Notes: generated from the sequence alone by a model not told the origin. 64,000 nt of DNA from Bradyrhizobium diazoefficiens (GCF_018129965.1 NZ_JAFCKW010000002.1:496001-560000); one strand, 5' to 3'; positions 1 to 10,127 are shown, counted from the first letter of the stretch. Translations and numbers: made by a program.

Positions 1-816
1 GATGAAGGAGGTGCTGACGGCAGGACCGGGGGTGGCGCCAGGCGCGTGAACCTTGTGCTTGTACACGAGGTCATTCCACCAGGTCAGTGCGCCCAGCATC
101 GAGGGCGTGTCGTAATAGACCTCGCCGCCGAACTCCTCGTTGTAGTAGCGCCCGCCATTGGTCATGGTGAGCGTTTCCATCATCCAGCCGCAATAGTCAT
201 AGGCGCAGGGGATCGCGATGCCCCATTGGGTCACCTTGTCGCCCTCGCGCTTGGTGAGCTTCTTGGCCCAGTCGGTGAGTTCGGCCCAGGTCTGCGGCGG
301 CTTGTCCGGATCGAGGCCGGCTTCCTTGGCCTTGTCGGCGTTGATGTAGAGCAGCGGCGTCGAATTGTGGAACGGCACGCCGTAGACCGAGCGATCGATC
401 ACCGCATTGCCCTGCAGCGCCGGGAAGAACTGCCCCAGGAACTTTTCCTTGGTGGTGCCGTCGGCGGCGATCAGGCTGTCGAGATTGGTGAGTTCGTTCT
501 CGATCTGCATGTCGAGCAGGAAGTTCGCCGACATGATCACGGCGGACGGCGGCTTGCCGGCCTTGATTGCGGCGCGGGTCTTGATCAGCGTGTCGTCATA
601 GGAGCCGGTGTAGACGGCGGTCGCCTTGATCGCCGGATGGGTGTCGTTGAACTCCTTGATCAGGGTGCCCATGTCGCGGGCGAGCTTGCCATCGACGGGA
701 ACGGGAAAGAACAGGTCGATTTCGGTCGGACCTTCGGCCATCGCCGGGACGGCGAGGGCGCCAACCATGGAGCCTGCCATGGCGAGGCCAAGCATGAGCC
801 TGCGGGTAAACAGCAT
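1..816 (-). CDS. ugpB: UgpB-like ABC transporter periplasmic binding protein, C-terminus cut by window edge
   Basis: Only the first 272 codons are visible. The ATG at 816 follows an AGGAG about eight bases upstream and opens a Sec signal peptide with twin basic residues (FTRR), a hydrophobic stretch and a likely AMA cleavage site near residue 27. The mature part looks like a family 1 extracellular solute-binding protein; PFHNSTPLLYIN and CAYDYCGWMMETL resemble UgpB, the periplasmic receptor for glycerol-3-phosphate and glycerophosphodiesters. It is the last visible gene of a co-directional set with two permeases and a metallophosphoesterase, ten bases after the second permease. The ATPase is not in the window and may lie beyond the left edge. 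A sugar receptor of the same family is the main alternative; the phosphoesterase and candidate Pho box favour a phosphorylated substrate. Confidence 0.82.
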   Translation of the reverse strand, partial: MLFTRRLMLGLAMAGSMVGALAVPAMAEGPTEIDLFFPVPVDGKLARDMGTLIKEFNDTHPAIKATAVYTGSYDDTLIKTRAAIKAGKPPSAVIMSANFLLDMQIENELTNLDSLIAADGTTKEKFLGQFFPALQGNAVIDRSVYGVPFHNSTPLLYINADKAKEAGLDPDKPPQTWAELTDWAKKLTKREGDKVTQWGIAIPCAYDYCGWMMETLTMTNGGRYYNEEFGGEVYYDTPSMLGALTWWNDLVYKHKVHAPGATPGPAVSTSFI

Positions 817-826
817 CGAAAATCTC

Positions 827-1696
827 CTATTTGATGCCTGAGGTGACGAAAGAACTGATGAAGCGCTTCTGGAAGATCAGGAACGTGATGAGCAGCGGCG
901 CGATCACCATCAGCGTGCCGGCCGCGATGGTGCCCCAGGCCTGGGTGCCTTCCGCTGTCGCGGTGAACACGGAGAGCCCGACCGTGAGCGGGCGCTTGTC
1001 CGGCGAATTGATCACCATCAGCGGCCACAGGAAGTCGTTCCAGTGGCTGGTGACGGAGATGATGGCGAACGCCGAGAAGCTCGGCATCGACAGCGGCACG
1101 TAGATGTGGCGGATGCGCTGGAACAGGCTGGCGCCGTCGATCAGGGCTGCGTCCTCCAGTTCGGTCGGAATGGCCTCGAAGGCCTGCCGCATCAGGAACG
1201 TGCCGAAGGCCGAGGCGAAGAACGGCATCATCACGCCGGCCAGCGTGTCGTAGAGGCCGAACTGCGCGACGATCCGCAGGTTCGGCACGATCAGCAGCAC
1301 CGGCACCAGCATCAGCTGCATCAGGAACAGGTAGAACAGCAGTGACTTTCCCGCGAAGTCGAGCCGCGCGAAGGCAAAGCCCGCCAGTGTGATCGTGACG
1401 AATTGCACCGAGAGGATGCCGGTGCAGATGATCGTGGTGTTGAGGAAGTAGCGCGGGAAGTCGCCGATTTCCCAGGCATCCCTGATATTGTCCAGCGTCG
1501 GCTTCAGGCTCGGCATCAGCTCGGCCATCAGATTGATGCCGTCGGAGGCCGGGCGCAGCGTCGCCACGCCCATCCACAGGAACGGGACCAGCCAGACCAG
1601 CGCGAGCAGCACGGTGAGCAGAAAGCCGAGCTTTGGCGTAATCTCGCGGCGGGTGGCGAGCGGCGCGTCCTTGTACAGCCAATCGATCAGCGTCAT
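827..1696 (-). CDS. ugpE: ABC transporter inner-membrane permease, UgpE/MalG type
   Basis: This 289-residue protein is a MalG-class permease. It begins with a short cytosolic segment (MTLIDWLYKDAPLA), then a membrane segment around residues 25-45 and about six predicted spans in all. The cytosolic EAA loop, which docks on the ATPase, is visible as ELEDAALIDGASLFQRIR in the middle of the protein. Its start codon overlaps the stop of the upstream permease in an ATGA arrangement, so the two are translationally coupled. With UgpA-like and UgpB-like partners it would form the importer channel in the inner membrane. The specific ugp assignment depends on operon context; the permease family itself is clear. 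Confidence 0.85.
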   Translation of the reverse strand: MTLIDWLYKDAPLATRREITPKLGFLLTVLLALVWLVPFLWMGVATLRPASDGINLMAELMPSLKPTLDNIRDAWEIGDFPRYFLNTTIICTGILSVQFVTITLAGFAFARLDFAGKSLLFYLFLMQLMLVPVLLIVPNLRIVAQFGLYDTLAGVMMPFFASAFGTFLMRQAFEAIPTELEDAALIDGASLFQRIRHIYVPLSMPSFSAFAIISVTSHWNDFLWPLMVINSPDKRPLTVGLSVFTATAEGTQAWGTIAAGTLMVIAPLLITFLIFQKRFISSFVTSGIK

Positions 1697-2643
1697 GCGC
1701 CGCCCTCGCGGTTCGCCATGGTGCGGAACGACAGCGCGGTGAGGCCCATCAGCGCGGCGAGCGTCAGCAGAGTCGCGGCCGAGGCCTTGCCGATGTCGTA
1801 ATGCTCCACCGCCTGCTGATAGATGTAGAACAGCACGAGATTGGTGGCGTTCGACGGGCCGCCTTTGGTCATGACGAAGACGTGGTCGACCTGCGTCACC
1901 GCATTGAGGATGGCGATCACGGTGACGAACAGGAAAGTGGGCTTGAGCTCCGGCAGCGTGATGTGGCGAAAGCGAGCCCAGGGACCGGCGCCGTCGAGAT
2001 GCGCGGCCTCCATGACATCCTCCGGCACGGACTGCAGGCCGGCGAGGAAGAACAGCATGTAATAGCCGGCGTTCTTCCAGATGGTGATGACCATGATCGC
2101 GTACAGCGCGACGTCGGAATCGCCGAGCCAGTTCGGCAGCACCGGCAGCAGCTGGCCGATGTAATAGTCGAGCAGCCCGACATTGGGCAGGAAGATGAAC
2201 AGGAACAGCGCGGAGGCCGCGACCATCGGGATCAGCACGGGGAGGAACAGCGTCGCGCGCAGCGCGCTGGTCACGGCATTGGTCCGCGCCAGCGCCAGCG
2301 CGAACAGCAGCGCGAGGCCGATGCTGGGGATCGCGGTGCCGACGGCATAGACGAGGTTGTTGATGACAGCGCCGGTGAAGGCGGGGTCGGCCAGCACGGC
2401 GCTGATATTGTCGAGGCCGACGAACCGGAGCGGCGCCTTCGGCGTGGCGCGCTGGTAGAGCGCGTCGACGAGCACGCGCCCCATCGCGCCATAGGTGAAC
2501 AGCGCGAGGAAGACCAGCGACGGCAGCAGCAACAGATAGGCCGGCAGCGAGGTTTTGAAGCGGGTGGCAAACCGTTTCAGGATGTGCAGATGCGGCGGCG
2601 CCGATGCCGCGACCGGGAGAGCCGCGGGTTCAGCGAGACTCAT
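1693..2643 (-). CDS. ugpA: ABC transporter inner-membrane permease, UgpA/MalF type
   Basis: About 316 residues with six predicted membrane spans and an EAA loop (DVMEAAHLDGAGPWARFR) typical of binding-protein-dependent sugar or glycerol-phosphate permeases. An upstream in-frame ATG at 2670 lies inside the preceding phosphoesterase gene; I prefer the ATG at 2643 (MSLAEPAALP), which sits one base after that gene's stop (TGAGATG) and so fits tight coupling. A basic stretch (LKRFATRFK) precedes the first membrane span near residue 30. It pairs with the downstream MalG-type permease to form the channel. Substrate is inferred from context. Confidence 0.84.
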   Translation of the reverse strand: MSLAEPAALPVAASAPPHLHILKRFATRFKTSLPAYLLLLPSLVFLALFTYGAMGRVLVDALYQRATPKAPLRFVGLDNISAVLADPAFTGAVINNLVYAVGTAIPSIGLALLFALALARTNAVTSALRATLFLPVLIPMVAASALFLFIFLPNVGLLDYYIGQLLPVLPNWLGDSDVALYAIMVITIWKNAGYYMLFFLAGLQSVPEDVMEAAHLDGAGPWARFRHITLPELKPTFLFVTVIAILNAVTQVDHVFVMTKGGPSNATNLVLFYIYQQAVEHYDIGKASAATLLTLAALMGLTALSFRTMANREGGA

Positions 2644-2644
2644 C

Positions 2645-3493
2645 TCACCGCGCCGCGAAGTTGAGCGCATAGTCGCGGCCGTCCATTCCCGCCGGTGGCT
2701 CGAAGGGGAAGCGCAGACTGGTGTCGAGGAAGTCGTGGCTGTGCACGACCAGGTTTTCGTCGTCGATCAGCGCCACGCCATAGGCAGGCGGCTCATGGCT
2801 CGCCAGATGCGGCGCGCTCGGATCGAGTTCGAACCAGACCTGATGGTTGGTGCCGCGCAGCGTCGAGAACGGAATCTTGCCGTAGCTGCCGAAGATCGGG
2901 CGGTGCACATGGCCGAAGAAGAGGTGACGGATACGCGACCGGTAGGGCGCGATCACCTCGGCGAATTCCGCGCTCTGCTTCAGCGCGATCTCGTCCATCG
3001 CGTGCACGCCGACCGGGAAGGGCGGGTGATGCATGAACACGACGAACGGCATGTCGGCCGGTGCGGCAGCCAGCGTGCTCGCGAGCCAGCCGAGGCGCCT
3101 TGCGCACATCTCGCCGGCGTGGCTGGTCTCGTCCAGCGTGTCGAGGAACACGAACAGGCCGTGTTCGGTGCTGCGCGTGCCCTGCACGAAGCCGCTTTGA
3201 TCGCGCGGCGCGGCCTTCAGGCTGTCGAGGCAGGTGACGCGCTTGTCGTGATTGCCGACCATCGCGATGTAAGGCATTTTCAGCGCGGCCATCGCCTCGG
3301 CGAAATTGGCGTAGGATTCCGCTTCGCCCCAATGGGTGAGGTCGCCGGTCACCACCGCGAAGGCGGCATCGGCCTGGTAAGTGTTGATGTCCGCAATCGC
3401 CGCATCCAGCCGCGCGCGCGGGTCGAGGCCGTAAAGCTTCAGCCCGGGGTTCGCCAGATGCGTGTCGGTGATGTGGATGAACTTGAAGGGCAT
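2645..3493 (-). CDS. Calcineurin-like metallophosphoesterase, GpdQ/CpdA-like, first gene of the ugp operon
   Basis: 282 residues with the complete metallophosphoesterase signature: D10-x-H12 (ITDTHL), G50-D51 (TGDLTHWGE), G80-N81-H82-D83, a later MHHPPFP histidine pair and GHVH near residue 190. These residues bind the two metals in the family that includes GpdQ (glycerophosphodiesterase) and CpdA (cyclic AMP phosphodiesterase). There is no signal peptide, so it should act in the cytosol. It is the promoter-proximal gene of the ugp-type operon, which suggests hydrolysis of imported glycerophosphodiesters to glycerol-3-phosphate and an alcohol. That role is inference; a cyclic nucleotide phosphodiesterase cannot be excluded from sequence alone. 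Confidence 0.83.
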   Translation of the reverse strand: MPFKFIHITDTHLANPGLKLYGLDPRARLDAAIADINTYQADAAFAVVTGDLTHWGEAESYANFAEAMAALKMPYIAMVGNHDKRVTCLDSLKAAPRDQSGFVQGTRSTEHGLFVFLDTLDETSHAGEMCARRLGWLASTLAAAPADMPFVVFMHHPPFPVGVHAMDEIALKQSAEFAEVIAPYRSRIRHLFFGHVHRPIFGSYGKIPFSTLRGTNHQVWFELDPSAPHLASHEPPAYGVALIDDENLVVHSHDFLDTSLRFPFEPPAGMDGRDYALNFAAR

Positions 3494-3551
3494 GGCGCTT
3501 GTCAGGACTGTTGGAGGATGGGCGCCTCCGGCAAGACCGCCCTGACAGGCC

Positions 3552-3583
3552 GTTAGAACGCGAGTGTTTCAGTTTGATGACAG
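3552..3583 (-). promoter_or_regulatory. Candidate Pho box and -10 for the phosphoesterase-ugp operon
   Basis: On the minus strand 3583-3566 reads CTGTCATCAAACTGAAAC. This is a perfect CTGTCAT half site, a four-base spacer and a weaker second half (CTGAAAC). Eight bases further downstream is TCTAAC (3557-3552), a plausible -10. The known PhoB consensus is two CTGTCAT-like halves with a four-base spacer placed where a -35 would be. The start codon of the first gene lies about 60 bases downstream of this -10. The call rests on one perfect and one degenerate half site. Confidence 0.55.
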
Positions 3584-3695
3584 CGGTTCCAGGCGGTGAA
3601 ACGCGTCCACAAGGTCGAGCAAGCCACACGGATGAGCGCAGCGCGCAATCCACCCGCCGAACCAATTTAAAGTAGTGACGAAGAAGGGGGCCGCC

Positions 3696-5168
3696 TCACG
3701 TCCCGCAAAACGTCTGCAGCACACGCTGGTCCGGCAGCGGCGGCTCGGCGTAGGCCGCATACCCCGCCTGGTCGTCGAACGGTTTCGCCAGCACCTTCAC
3801 CAGCTCCTCGAACGGCGCGTAATCGTCGTTGTTGACTGCGGCCTGGATCACGGCCTCGACGCGGTGGTTGCGCGGGATGAAGAGCGGATTGACGGCGTGC
3901 ATCGCCGCTTGCCGCTCGGATACGGATTGCGGCTCCAGCGCCGTGCGCTCGCGCCAGCGCCCGGCCCATTCGTCGAAGGCCGCAGGATCGATGAACTGCG
4001 CGCGCGCGTCCGACGCATCGCCGCCTGCGGCCTCGCCGAGCTTGCGGAACGTCAGGGTAAAGTCGGCCTGGTTCCTGGCCATGGCATCCAGCAGGTCCTG
4101 GATCAGCGCCTCGTCGCCGTCGCGCGCCGTGAACAGGCCGACCTTCCGGCGCAGGCCCGCCTGATACGCTGTGCTGAAGATCTCCGGGAATGCGCCCAAA
4201 ATCTCCTGCGCCTCGGCGACCGCCTTGTCCCTGTCGTCGCCGAACAGCGGCAGCAGGCATTCGGCGAGCCGCGTCGCATTCCATTGCGCGATGCGCGGCT
4301 GGTTGGCATAGGCGTAGCGGCCCATCTCGTCGATCGAGGAGAACACCTGCAACGGATTGTAGGCGTCCATGAAGGCGCAGGGGCCGTAATCGATGGTCTC
4401 GCCGGAGACCGACGAATTGTCGGTGTTCATCACGCCATGGATGAAGCCGACCAGCAGCCAGCGCGCGACCAGATTGGCCTGCCGCGCGACCACGCCGGCG
4501 AGTAGCGCGTGATAGGGCCGCTCAGTGCCCGACAGTTCCGGATAATGACGCGCGATGACATGGTCGGCGAGGCGGCGCAGCGCCTCGGTGTCGCGGCGTG
4601 CGGCGAAATACTGGAAGGTGCCGACGCGGATGTGGCTGGAGGCGACGCGCGTCAGCACCGCGCCCGGCAGCGCCGTCTCGCGCAGCACATGCTCGCCGGT
4701 GATGACGGCGGCAAGCGAGCGCGTGGTCGGGATATGAAGCGCGAACATCGCCTCGCTGACGATGTATTCCCGCAGCACCGGCCCGAGCGCGGCGCGGCCG
4801 TCGCCGCGGCGGGAAAACGGGGTCGGGCCCGAGCCTTTGAGCTGGATGTCGCGGCGAATGCCGTCGCGATCGATCACCTCGCCGAGCAGGATCGCCCGGC
4901 CATCGCCGAGCTGGGGCACGAAATTGCCGAACTGGTGGCCGGCATAGGCCATGGCGATGGGGTCGGCGCCGGCGGGAACTGTCTTCCCGGCCAGGATCTC
5001 GGCGCCCTCGGCGGTCTCCAGCACATCAGGATCGAGCCCGAGCTGAACCGCCAGGGGGCGATTCAGCTTGATCAGCCGGGGGGCCGAGACCGGGGTCGGT
5101 GCCACCCGGGCGAAAAAATTGTCCGGCAGCGCCGCATAGGTGTTCTGGAACGGGAAATGGACTGTCAT
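3696..5168 (-). CDS. selO: Protein adenylyltransferase SelO (YdiU/UPF0061 pseudokinase fold)
   Basis: 490 residues from the ATG at 5168 ([20 protein letters not shown]), which matches the normal SelO start; the reading frame stays open upstream but that stretch is Arg/Pro-rich and not protein-like. Family hallmarks are [19 protein letters not shown] near residues 80-98 and [16 protein letters not shown] near 110, plus VMNTDNSS in the catalytic region. SelO transfers AMP from ATP to Ser/Thr/Tyr of target proteins with a reversed ATP orientation and has been tied to redox control. This protein ends in QTFCGT, with a cysteine near the C-terminus; whether it equals the selenocysteine position of eukaryotic SelO was not checked. 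It diverges from aspS with 192 bases between start codons. Confidence 0.93.
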   Translation of the reverse strand: MTVHFPFQNTYAALPDNFFARVAPTPVSAPRLIKLNRPLAVQLGLDPDVLETAEGAEILAGKTVPAGADPIAMAYAGHQFGNFVPQLGDGRAILLGEVIDRDGIRRDIQLKGSGPTPFSRRGDGRAALGPVLREYIVSEAMFALHIPTTRSLAAVITGEHVLRETALPGAVLTRVASSHIRVGTFQYFAARRDTEALRRLADHVIARHYPELSGTERPYHALLAGVVARQANLVARWLLVGFIHGVMNTDNSSVSGETIDYGPCAFMDAYNPLQVFSSIDEMGRYAYANQPRIAQWNATRLAECLLPLFGDDRDKAVAEAQEILGAFPEIFSTAYQAGLRRKVGLFTARDGDEALIQDLLDAMARNQADFTLTFRKLGEAAGGDASDARAQFIDPAAFDEWAGRWRERTALEPQSVSERQAAMHAVNPLFIPRNHRVEAVIQAAVNNDDYAPFEELVKVLAKPFDDQAGYAAYAEPPLPDQRVLQTFCGT

Positions 5169-5360
5169 TGCCTTAAGATAGGCCGCAAACGGCTGATGGC
5201 AAAGGCTCCGGCCGCGAAGCGGTAAAAATGGGCAGCTCGGGCCCAAAACAGGGCCCGGCCTCGGTTGCCGCACCGTCCCCTGTCGGGTAAACCCTGCCGC
5301 AAGGTCGGGCCGGCCTCTGGCCGCCCGATTCGACCCCTCCGACATCATTTTGGGACGACC

Positions 5361-7133
5361 ATGCATCGCTACCGGTCACATACATGCGGCGCGCTCCGCG
5401 AGAGCAACATCGGCGAGACGGTTCGCCTCTCGGGCTGGGTCCACCGCGTGCGCGACCATGGCGGCGTGCTGTTCATCGATTTGCGCGACCATTATGGCCT
5501 GACCCAGTGCGTGGTCGATCCCGACTCGCCGGCATTTTCGCAAGCCGAGAAGCTGCGCTCGGAATTCGTGGTGCGGATGGACGGCAAGGCCCGCCGCCGC
5601 CCCGAGGGCACCGACAATGACGACCTGCCGACCGGCAAGGTCGAGGTCTATATCAGCGAGATCGAGGTGCTCGGCCCGGCCGGCGACCTTCCGCTGCCGG
5701 TGTTCGGCGACCAGGAATATCCCGAAGACATCCGCCTGAAATACCGCTTCCTCGATCTGCGCCGCGAAAAGCTGCACCAGAACATCATGACCCGCGTCGA
5801 GATCATCAAGTCGATGCGCCGGCGCATGGAAGGGCAGGGCTTCTTCGAGTTCAACACGCCGATCCTGACCGCGTCCTCGCCGGAAGGCGCGCGCGACTTC
5901 CTGGTGCCCTCGCGCATCCATCCCGGCAAGTTCTACGCGCTGCCGCAGGCGCCGCAGCAGTACAAGCAACTGCTGATGATGTCGGGCTTCGACCGCTACT
6001 TCCAGATCGCGCCCTGCTTCCGCGACGAGGACCCGCGCGCCGACCGTCTGCCGGGCGAATTCTACCAGCTCGACGTCGAGATGAGTTTTGTGACGCAGGA
6101 AGACGTGTTCGCGGCGATGGAGCCTGTCATCACGGGCGTCTTTGAAGAATTCGCCAAGGGCAAGCCGGTCAGCAAGAACTGGCGGCGCATCCCATTCGCG
6201 GAGGCCTTGCGCAAATACGGCAGCGACAAGCCGGACCTGCGCAACCCCATCGAGATGCAGGATGTCTCCGAGCACTTCCGCGGCTCCGGCTTCAAGGTGT
6301 TCGCGCGCATGCTCGAAGACCCCAAGAACCAGGTCTGGGCGATCCCGGCGCCTGGCGGCGGCAGCCGCGCGTTCTGCGACCGCATGAATTCGTGGGCGCA
6401 GGGCGAGGGTCAGCCCGGCCTCGGCTACATCATGTGGCGCGAGGGCGGCGAGGGCGCAGGTCCCCTGGCGAACAACATCGGTCCCGAGCGCACCGCTGCG
6501 ATCCGCGCGCAGATCGGCACCAAGGAAGGCGATGCCGCCTTCTTCGTCGCCGGCGATCCCGACAAGTTCTGGAAGTTCTCGGGCCTTGCCCGCAACAAGG
6601 TCGGCGAGGAATTGAACCTCACCGACAAGGAGCGGTTCGAGCTCGCCTGGATCGTCGATTTCCCGATGTACGAGTACAATGAGGACGACAACAAGGTCGA
6701 CTTCTCGCACAACCCGTTCTCGATGCCGCAAGGTGGCCTCGATGCGCTCAAGGGCCAGGACCCGCTGACCATCAAGGCGTTCCAGTACGACATCACCTGC
6801 AACGGCTACGAGATCGCCTCGGGCGGCATCCGCAACCACGTGCCGGAAGCGATGGTGAAGGCGTTCGAGATCGCCGGCTATGGCGAGCAGGAAGTGGTCG
6901 ACCGCTTCGGCGGCATGTACCGCGCCTTCCAGTACGGCGCGCCGCCGCATGGCGGCATGGCGGCGGGCGTCGACCGCATCGTGATGCTCCTGTGCGGCAC
7001 CAACAATCTGCGCGAGATCTCGCTGTTCCCGATGAACCAGCAGGCCATGGACCTGCTGATGGGCGCGCCATCGGACGCCACCACCAAGCAGCTCCGCGAG
7101 CTGCACGTGAAGGTGAACCTGCCGCAGAAGTGA
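5361..7133 (+). CDS. aspS: Aspartate--tRNA ligase, probably the non-discriminating type
   Basis: 590 residues from the ATG at 5361 ([18 protein letters not shown]); an earlier in-frame start would add an unrelated Arg/Pro tail. An N-terminal OB-fold anticodon-binding domain (about 1-110) is followed by the class II catalytic core with motif 2 [10 protein letters not shown] at residues 220-229 and motif 3 GVDRIVMLL near 537, with the bacterial GAD insertion between. Full bacterial length. In the anticodon domain the loop reads RDHGG with His33. In characterised enzymes a His here goes with recognition of both tRNA-Asp and tRNA-Asn, while discriminating enzymes such as that of E. coli have Leu. 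I infer that Asp-tRNA-Asn is made here and amidated by GatCAB. Confidence 0.97.
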   Translation: MHRYRSHTCGALRESNIGETVRLSGWVHRVRDHGGVLFIDLRDHYGLTQCVVDPDSPAFSQAEKLRSEFVVRMDGKARRRPEGTDNDDLPTGKVEVYISEIEVLGPAGDLPLPVFGDQEYPEDIRLKYRFLDLRREKLHQNIMTRVEIIKSMRRRMEGQGFFEFNTPILTASSPEGARDFLVPSRIHPGKFYALPQAPQQYKQLLMMSGFDRYFQIAPCFRDEDPRADRLPGEFYQLDVEMSFVTQEDVFAAMEPVITGVFEEFAKGKPVSKNWRRIPFAEALRKYGSDKPDLRNPIEMQDVSEHFRGSGFKVFARMLEDPKNQVWAIPAPGGGSRAFCDRMNSWAQGEGQPGLGYIMWREGGEGAGPLANNIGPERTAAIRAQIGTKEGDAAFFVAGDPDKFWKFSGLARNKVGEELNLTDKERFELAWIVDFPMYEYNEDDNKVDFSHNPFSMPQGGLDALKGQDPLTIKAFQYDITCNGYEIASGGIRNHVPEAMVKAFEIAGYGEQEVVDRFGGMYRAFQYGAPPHGGMAAGVDRIVMLLCGTNNLREISLFPMNQQAMDLLMGAPSDATTKQLRELHVKVNLPQK

Positions 7134-7275
7134 CGGGGCTCGTGCCCCGAACGCAGCGCAGCGCTTCTTCAGCGATGCGCTGCCGAGCCGGGGCCCATAT
7201 CCCGGCGAGCCGCAAGCTTCCGGGTCCCGGCTCTGCGTCGCGTCAATTCATGACGCGCCGCGTCCGGGACACGAG
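7134..7275. repeat. Bradyrhizobium-type intergenic repeat after aspS, with a stop-adjacent hairpin
   Basis: Immediately after the aspS stop is a hairpin CGGGGC-TCGT-GCCCCG (7134-7149). It is followed by phrases (GGGTCCCGGCTCTGCG, CGTCCGGGACACGAG) that I recognise as common in rhizobial intergenic regions. The hairpin may help end aspS transcription, but there is no T-tract. The rest of this 367-base gap (7276-7500) carries the malic enzyme leader and no gene that I can support. Confidence 0.5.
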
Positions 7276-7500
7276 GTCAATCAGCCGGGATCGACCCATG
7301 TTTTCGACCATCGTGCCCGCGTCGATGGGGGCGATGGTTTCGCAGTAACACCTGTCGCCTTGTTGATTGTGATTCATTCGGATGTTGCCACCAAGCCGCC
7401 GGCCGTGCTTCATCCGCCTTCCATGACCCGGAATACCGCCCTCGCGGTCGCCCGGTCGGGACAGGTAGTTTGAGGCCGGTAACGCGAAACGAGACACCGC

Positions 7501-9807
7501 ATGTCTTATTCTGATGATCTCCACCAGGCGGCGCTCGCCTATCACCGTCTGCCGCGCCCCGGAAAGCTCGAGATCCAGGCGAGCAAGCCGCTCGCCAACC
7601 AGCGCGACCTCGCGCTTGCCTATTCTCCGGGCGTTGCCGCCGCCTGCACCGAGATCGCCAAGAACCCCGCCGAAGCCGCCACGCTGACGACGCGCGCCAA
7701 TCTGGTCGCCGTGGTCTCCAACGGCACCGCTGTGCTCGGTCTCGGCAATATCGGCCCGCTGGCATCGAAGCCGGTGATGGAGGGCAAGGCCGTCCTGTTC
7801 AAGAAATTCGCCGGGATCGACGTGTTCGACATCGAGATTGCCGCCGACACCATCGATCGCGTGGTCGAGACCGTCGCGGCGCTGGAGCCGACCTTCGGCG
7901 GCATCAATCTGGAAGACATCCGCGGACCGGAGTGCTTCGAGATCGAGGCGCAGCTTAAGGCCCGCATGAAGATCCCGGTCTTCCATGACGACCAGCACGG
8001 CACCGCCATCATCGTCGCCGCCGCCGTCACCAACGCGCTGCGCCTCAACGGCAAGAAGCTCTCCGACGTCAAGATCGTCGCATCGGGAGCCGGGGCCGCG
8101 GCGATCGCGACCCTCAACCTTCTCGTCTCGATGGGCGCGCAGCGCAAGAACATCTGGGTCTGCGACATCGACGGCCTCGTGCACGAAGGCCGCAACACCA
8201 CGATGGACCGCTGGAAGGCGGTCTATGCGCAGAAGACCGACAAGCGCACGCTCGGCGACGTCATCGGCGGCGCCGACATCTTCATCGGGCTCTCGGCACC
8301 GGGCGTGCTCAAGCCCGAGATGGCCAAGGCGATGGGCGACAAGCCGCTGATCATGGCGCTTGCCAATCCGACCCCGGAGATCATGCCGGAGGAGGCCCGC
8401 AAGGCGCGACCCGACGCGATGATCTGCACCGGCCGCTCAGACTATCCGAACCAGGTCAACAACGTCCTCTGTTTCCCCTTCATCTTCCGCGGCGCGCTCG
8501 ACGTCGGCGCCACCGCGATCAACGAGGAAATGAAGCTCGCCGCCGTCGAGGCCATCGCGCAGCTCGCGCGCGAGGCGCCGTCGGACGCGGTCGCGCAGGG
8601 CTTTGACACCGGCGAGACGCAAGGCTTCGGGCCGGGCTCGCTGATTCCGAGCCCGTTCGATCCGCGCCTGATCCTGCGGATCTCGCCGGCGGTGGCGAAG
8701 GCGGCGATGGAATCGGGCGTGGCGACGCGGCCCATCACCAATTTCGACGAATACACCGCGCTGCTCGAGCGCTTCGCCTTCCGCTCCGGCCTCGTCATGA
8801 AGCCGATGTTCGCCAAGGCCAAGACCCAGCCGGTGCGCGTGATCTTGGCCGAGGGCGAGGACGAGCGCGTGCTGCGCGCCACGCAGGTGGTGTTGGAGGA
8901 GAAGCTGGCGACGCCGATCCTGGTCGGCCGTCCCTCGGTGGTGGAGGCACGCATCAAGCGCTTCGGCCTTTCGATCAAGGCCGGCAAGGATTTCGACCTC
9001 GTCAATCCCGAGGACGATCCGCGCTATCGCTCCTATGTACAGTCCTATGTCGAGGTCGCCGGCCGCCGCGGCGTGACGCCGGATGCGGCGCGCACGGTGG
9101 TGCGTACCAACAACACGGTGATCGCCGCGCTCGCGGTGACGCGCGGGGAGGCCGATGCGATGCTCTGCGGCGTCGAGGGCCGCTACATGCACCACCTGCG
9201 CCATGTCCGCGAGATCATCGGCTTCACGCCCGGCATCAGCGACTATGCCGCGCTGGCGTTGCTGATCACCAGCAAGGGCGCCTTCTTCATCGCCGACACG
9301 CAGGTGCGGCCCAATCCGAGCGCCGAGGAACTCGCCGAGATCGCCTCGCTCGCGGCGGTCCATGTCCAGCGCTTCAACATCAAGCCGAAGATCGCCTTCG
9401 TCTCGCATTCGGATTTCGGCAGCTACGACACCGAATCCTCACGGAAGATGCGACGGGCGACCCAGCTTCTGAAGGAGAAGCATCCGGAAATCGAGGCCGA
9501 TGGCGAAATGCAGGGCGACACCGCGCTCTCAGCCGCGGCGCGAAAAATGGTGCTGCCGCACTCCAAGCTCGAGGGCGAGGCCAACATCATGATCATGCCG
9601 ACGCTGGACACCGCCAACGTCGCCTATCAGATGATCAAGTCGCTGGCCGACGCGCTGCCGGTCGGCCCCATCCTGATCGGCCCGGCGCGCCCCGCGCACA
9701 TCCTGACGCCCTCCGTCACGGCGCGCGGCATCCTGAACATGACGGCTGTAGCAGTGGTCGAAGCCCAGGAGCGCGCGGCCCGCCAGCAGCCGACGTTGTT
9801 TACGTAA
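7501..9807 (+). CDS. maeB: NADP-dependent malic enzyme fused to a phosphotransacetylase-like domain
   Basis: 768 residues, the usual length of the large bacterial malic enzymes. Residues 1 to about 425 are the malic enzyme: SPGVAAAC near 42, metal/substrate region HDDQHGTA at 162-169, and a Rossmann segment ([16 protein letters not shown]) near 200. From about residue 435 a phosphotransacetylase-like domain follows ([43 protein letters not shown]). The enzyme decarboxylates malate to pyruvate with NAD(P) reduction. The C-terminal domain lacks transacetylase activity in studied rhizobial homologues and appears regulatory. Rhizobia usually have separate NAD (dme) and NADP (tme) forms, and the sequence alone does not say which this is. 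It is monocistronic. Confidence 0.93.
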   Translation: MSYSDDLHQAALAYHRLPRPGKLEIQASKPLANQRDLALAYSPGVAAACTEIAKNPAEAATLTTRANLVAVVSNGTAVLGLGNIGPLASKPVMEGKAVLFKKFAGIDVFDIEIAADTIDRVVETVAALEPTFGGINLEDIRGPECFEIEAQLKARMKIPVFHDDQHGTAIIVAAAVTNALRLNGKKLSDVKIVASGAGAAAIATLNLLVSMGAQRKNIWVCDIDGLVHEGRNTTMDRWKAVYAQKTDKRTLGDVIGGADIFIGLSAPGVLKPEMAKAMGDKPLIMALANPTPEIMPEEARKARPDAMICTGRSDYPNQVNNVLCFPFIFRGALDVGATAINEEMKLAAVEAIAQLAREAPSDAVAQGFDTGETQGFGPGSLIPSPFDPRLILRISPAVAKAAMESGVATRPITNFDEYTALLERFAFRSGLVMKPMFAKAKTQPVRVILAEGEDERVLRATQVVLEEKLATPILVGRPSVVEARIKRFGLSIKAGKDFDLVNPEDDPRYRSYVQSYVEVAGRRGVTPDAARTVVRTNNTVIAALAVTRGEADAMLCGVEGRYMHHLRHVREIIGFTPGISDYAALALLITSKGAFFIADTQVRPNPSAEELAEIASLAAVHVQRFNIKPKIAFVSHSDFGSYDTESSRKMRRATQLLKEKHPEIEADGEMQGDTALSAAARKMVLPHSKLEGEANIMIMPTLDTANVAYQMIKSLADALPVGPILIGPARPAHILTPSVTARGILNMTAVAVVEAQERAARQQPTLFT

Positions 9808-9839
9808 GAGCGAGCTGCAGCGATGGAGGCGGTGCAAAT

Positions 9840-9991
9840 CCTTCTCCCCTTGTGGGAGAAGGTGGCGCGAAGCGCCGGATGATGGGTATCTCTCCGCGAG
9901 GCGAGATCGCAAAAGTTGCCCGTGCCGATAGATACCCCTCATCCGTCTCGCCGCTTCGCAGCGAGCCACCTTCTCCCACAAGGGGAGAAGG
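9840..9991. repeat. 152-bp nested inverted-repeat element
   Basis: The ends are perfect 27-base inverted copies: CCTTCTCCCCTTGTGGGAGA and the next seven bases at 9840-9866, and the reverse complement at 9965-9991. Each arm is itself a hairpin (CTTCTCCC...GGGAGAAG), and inner parts (GGATGATGGGTATCTC and GATACCCCTCATCC) also pair. Such elements recur in Bradyrhizobium intergenic regions. It fills most of the 320-base gap after the malic enzyme gene and could form a cruciform or an RNA stem that ends transcription. The rest of the gap shows no gene. Confidence 0.85.
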
Positions 9992-10127
9992 TGCGCTGTC
10001 TCTGCCGCCTTTGAATTACGAGCAGTTCACCATTTCCCCGTTTGTAAACCGGCGTACGACTCATCATAATCCTTCGATACTCTCGCCGGACCTTCGATTT
10101 CAAAATGCCTGAGCCAAGAGGCCGATC

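Noticed and set aside
5376..7106. 576-codon open frame on the minus strand across aspS
   Set aside because: It is the antisense shadow of a clear, complete aspS gene and shows the composition (Arg, Ala, His, Asp-rich) of GC-rich shadows.
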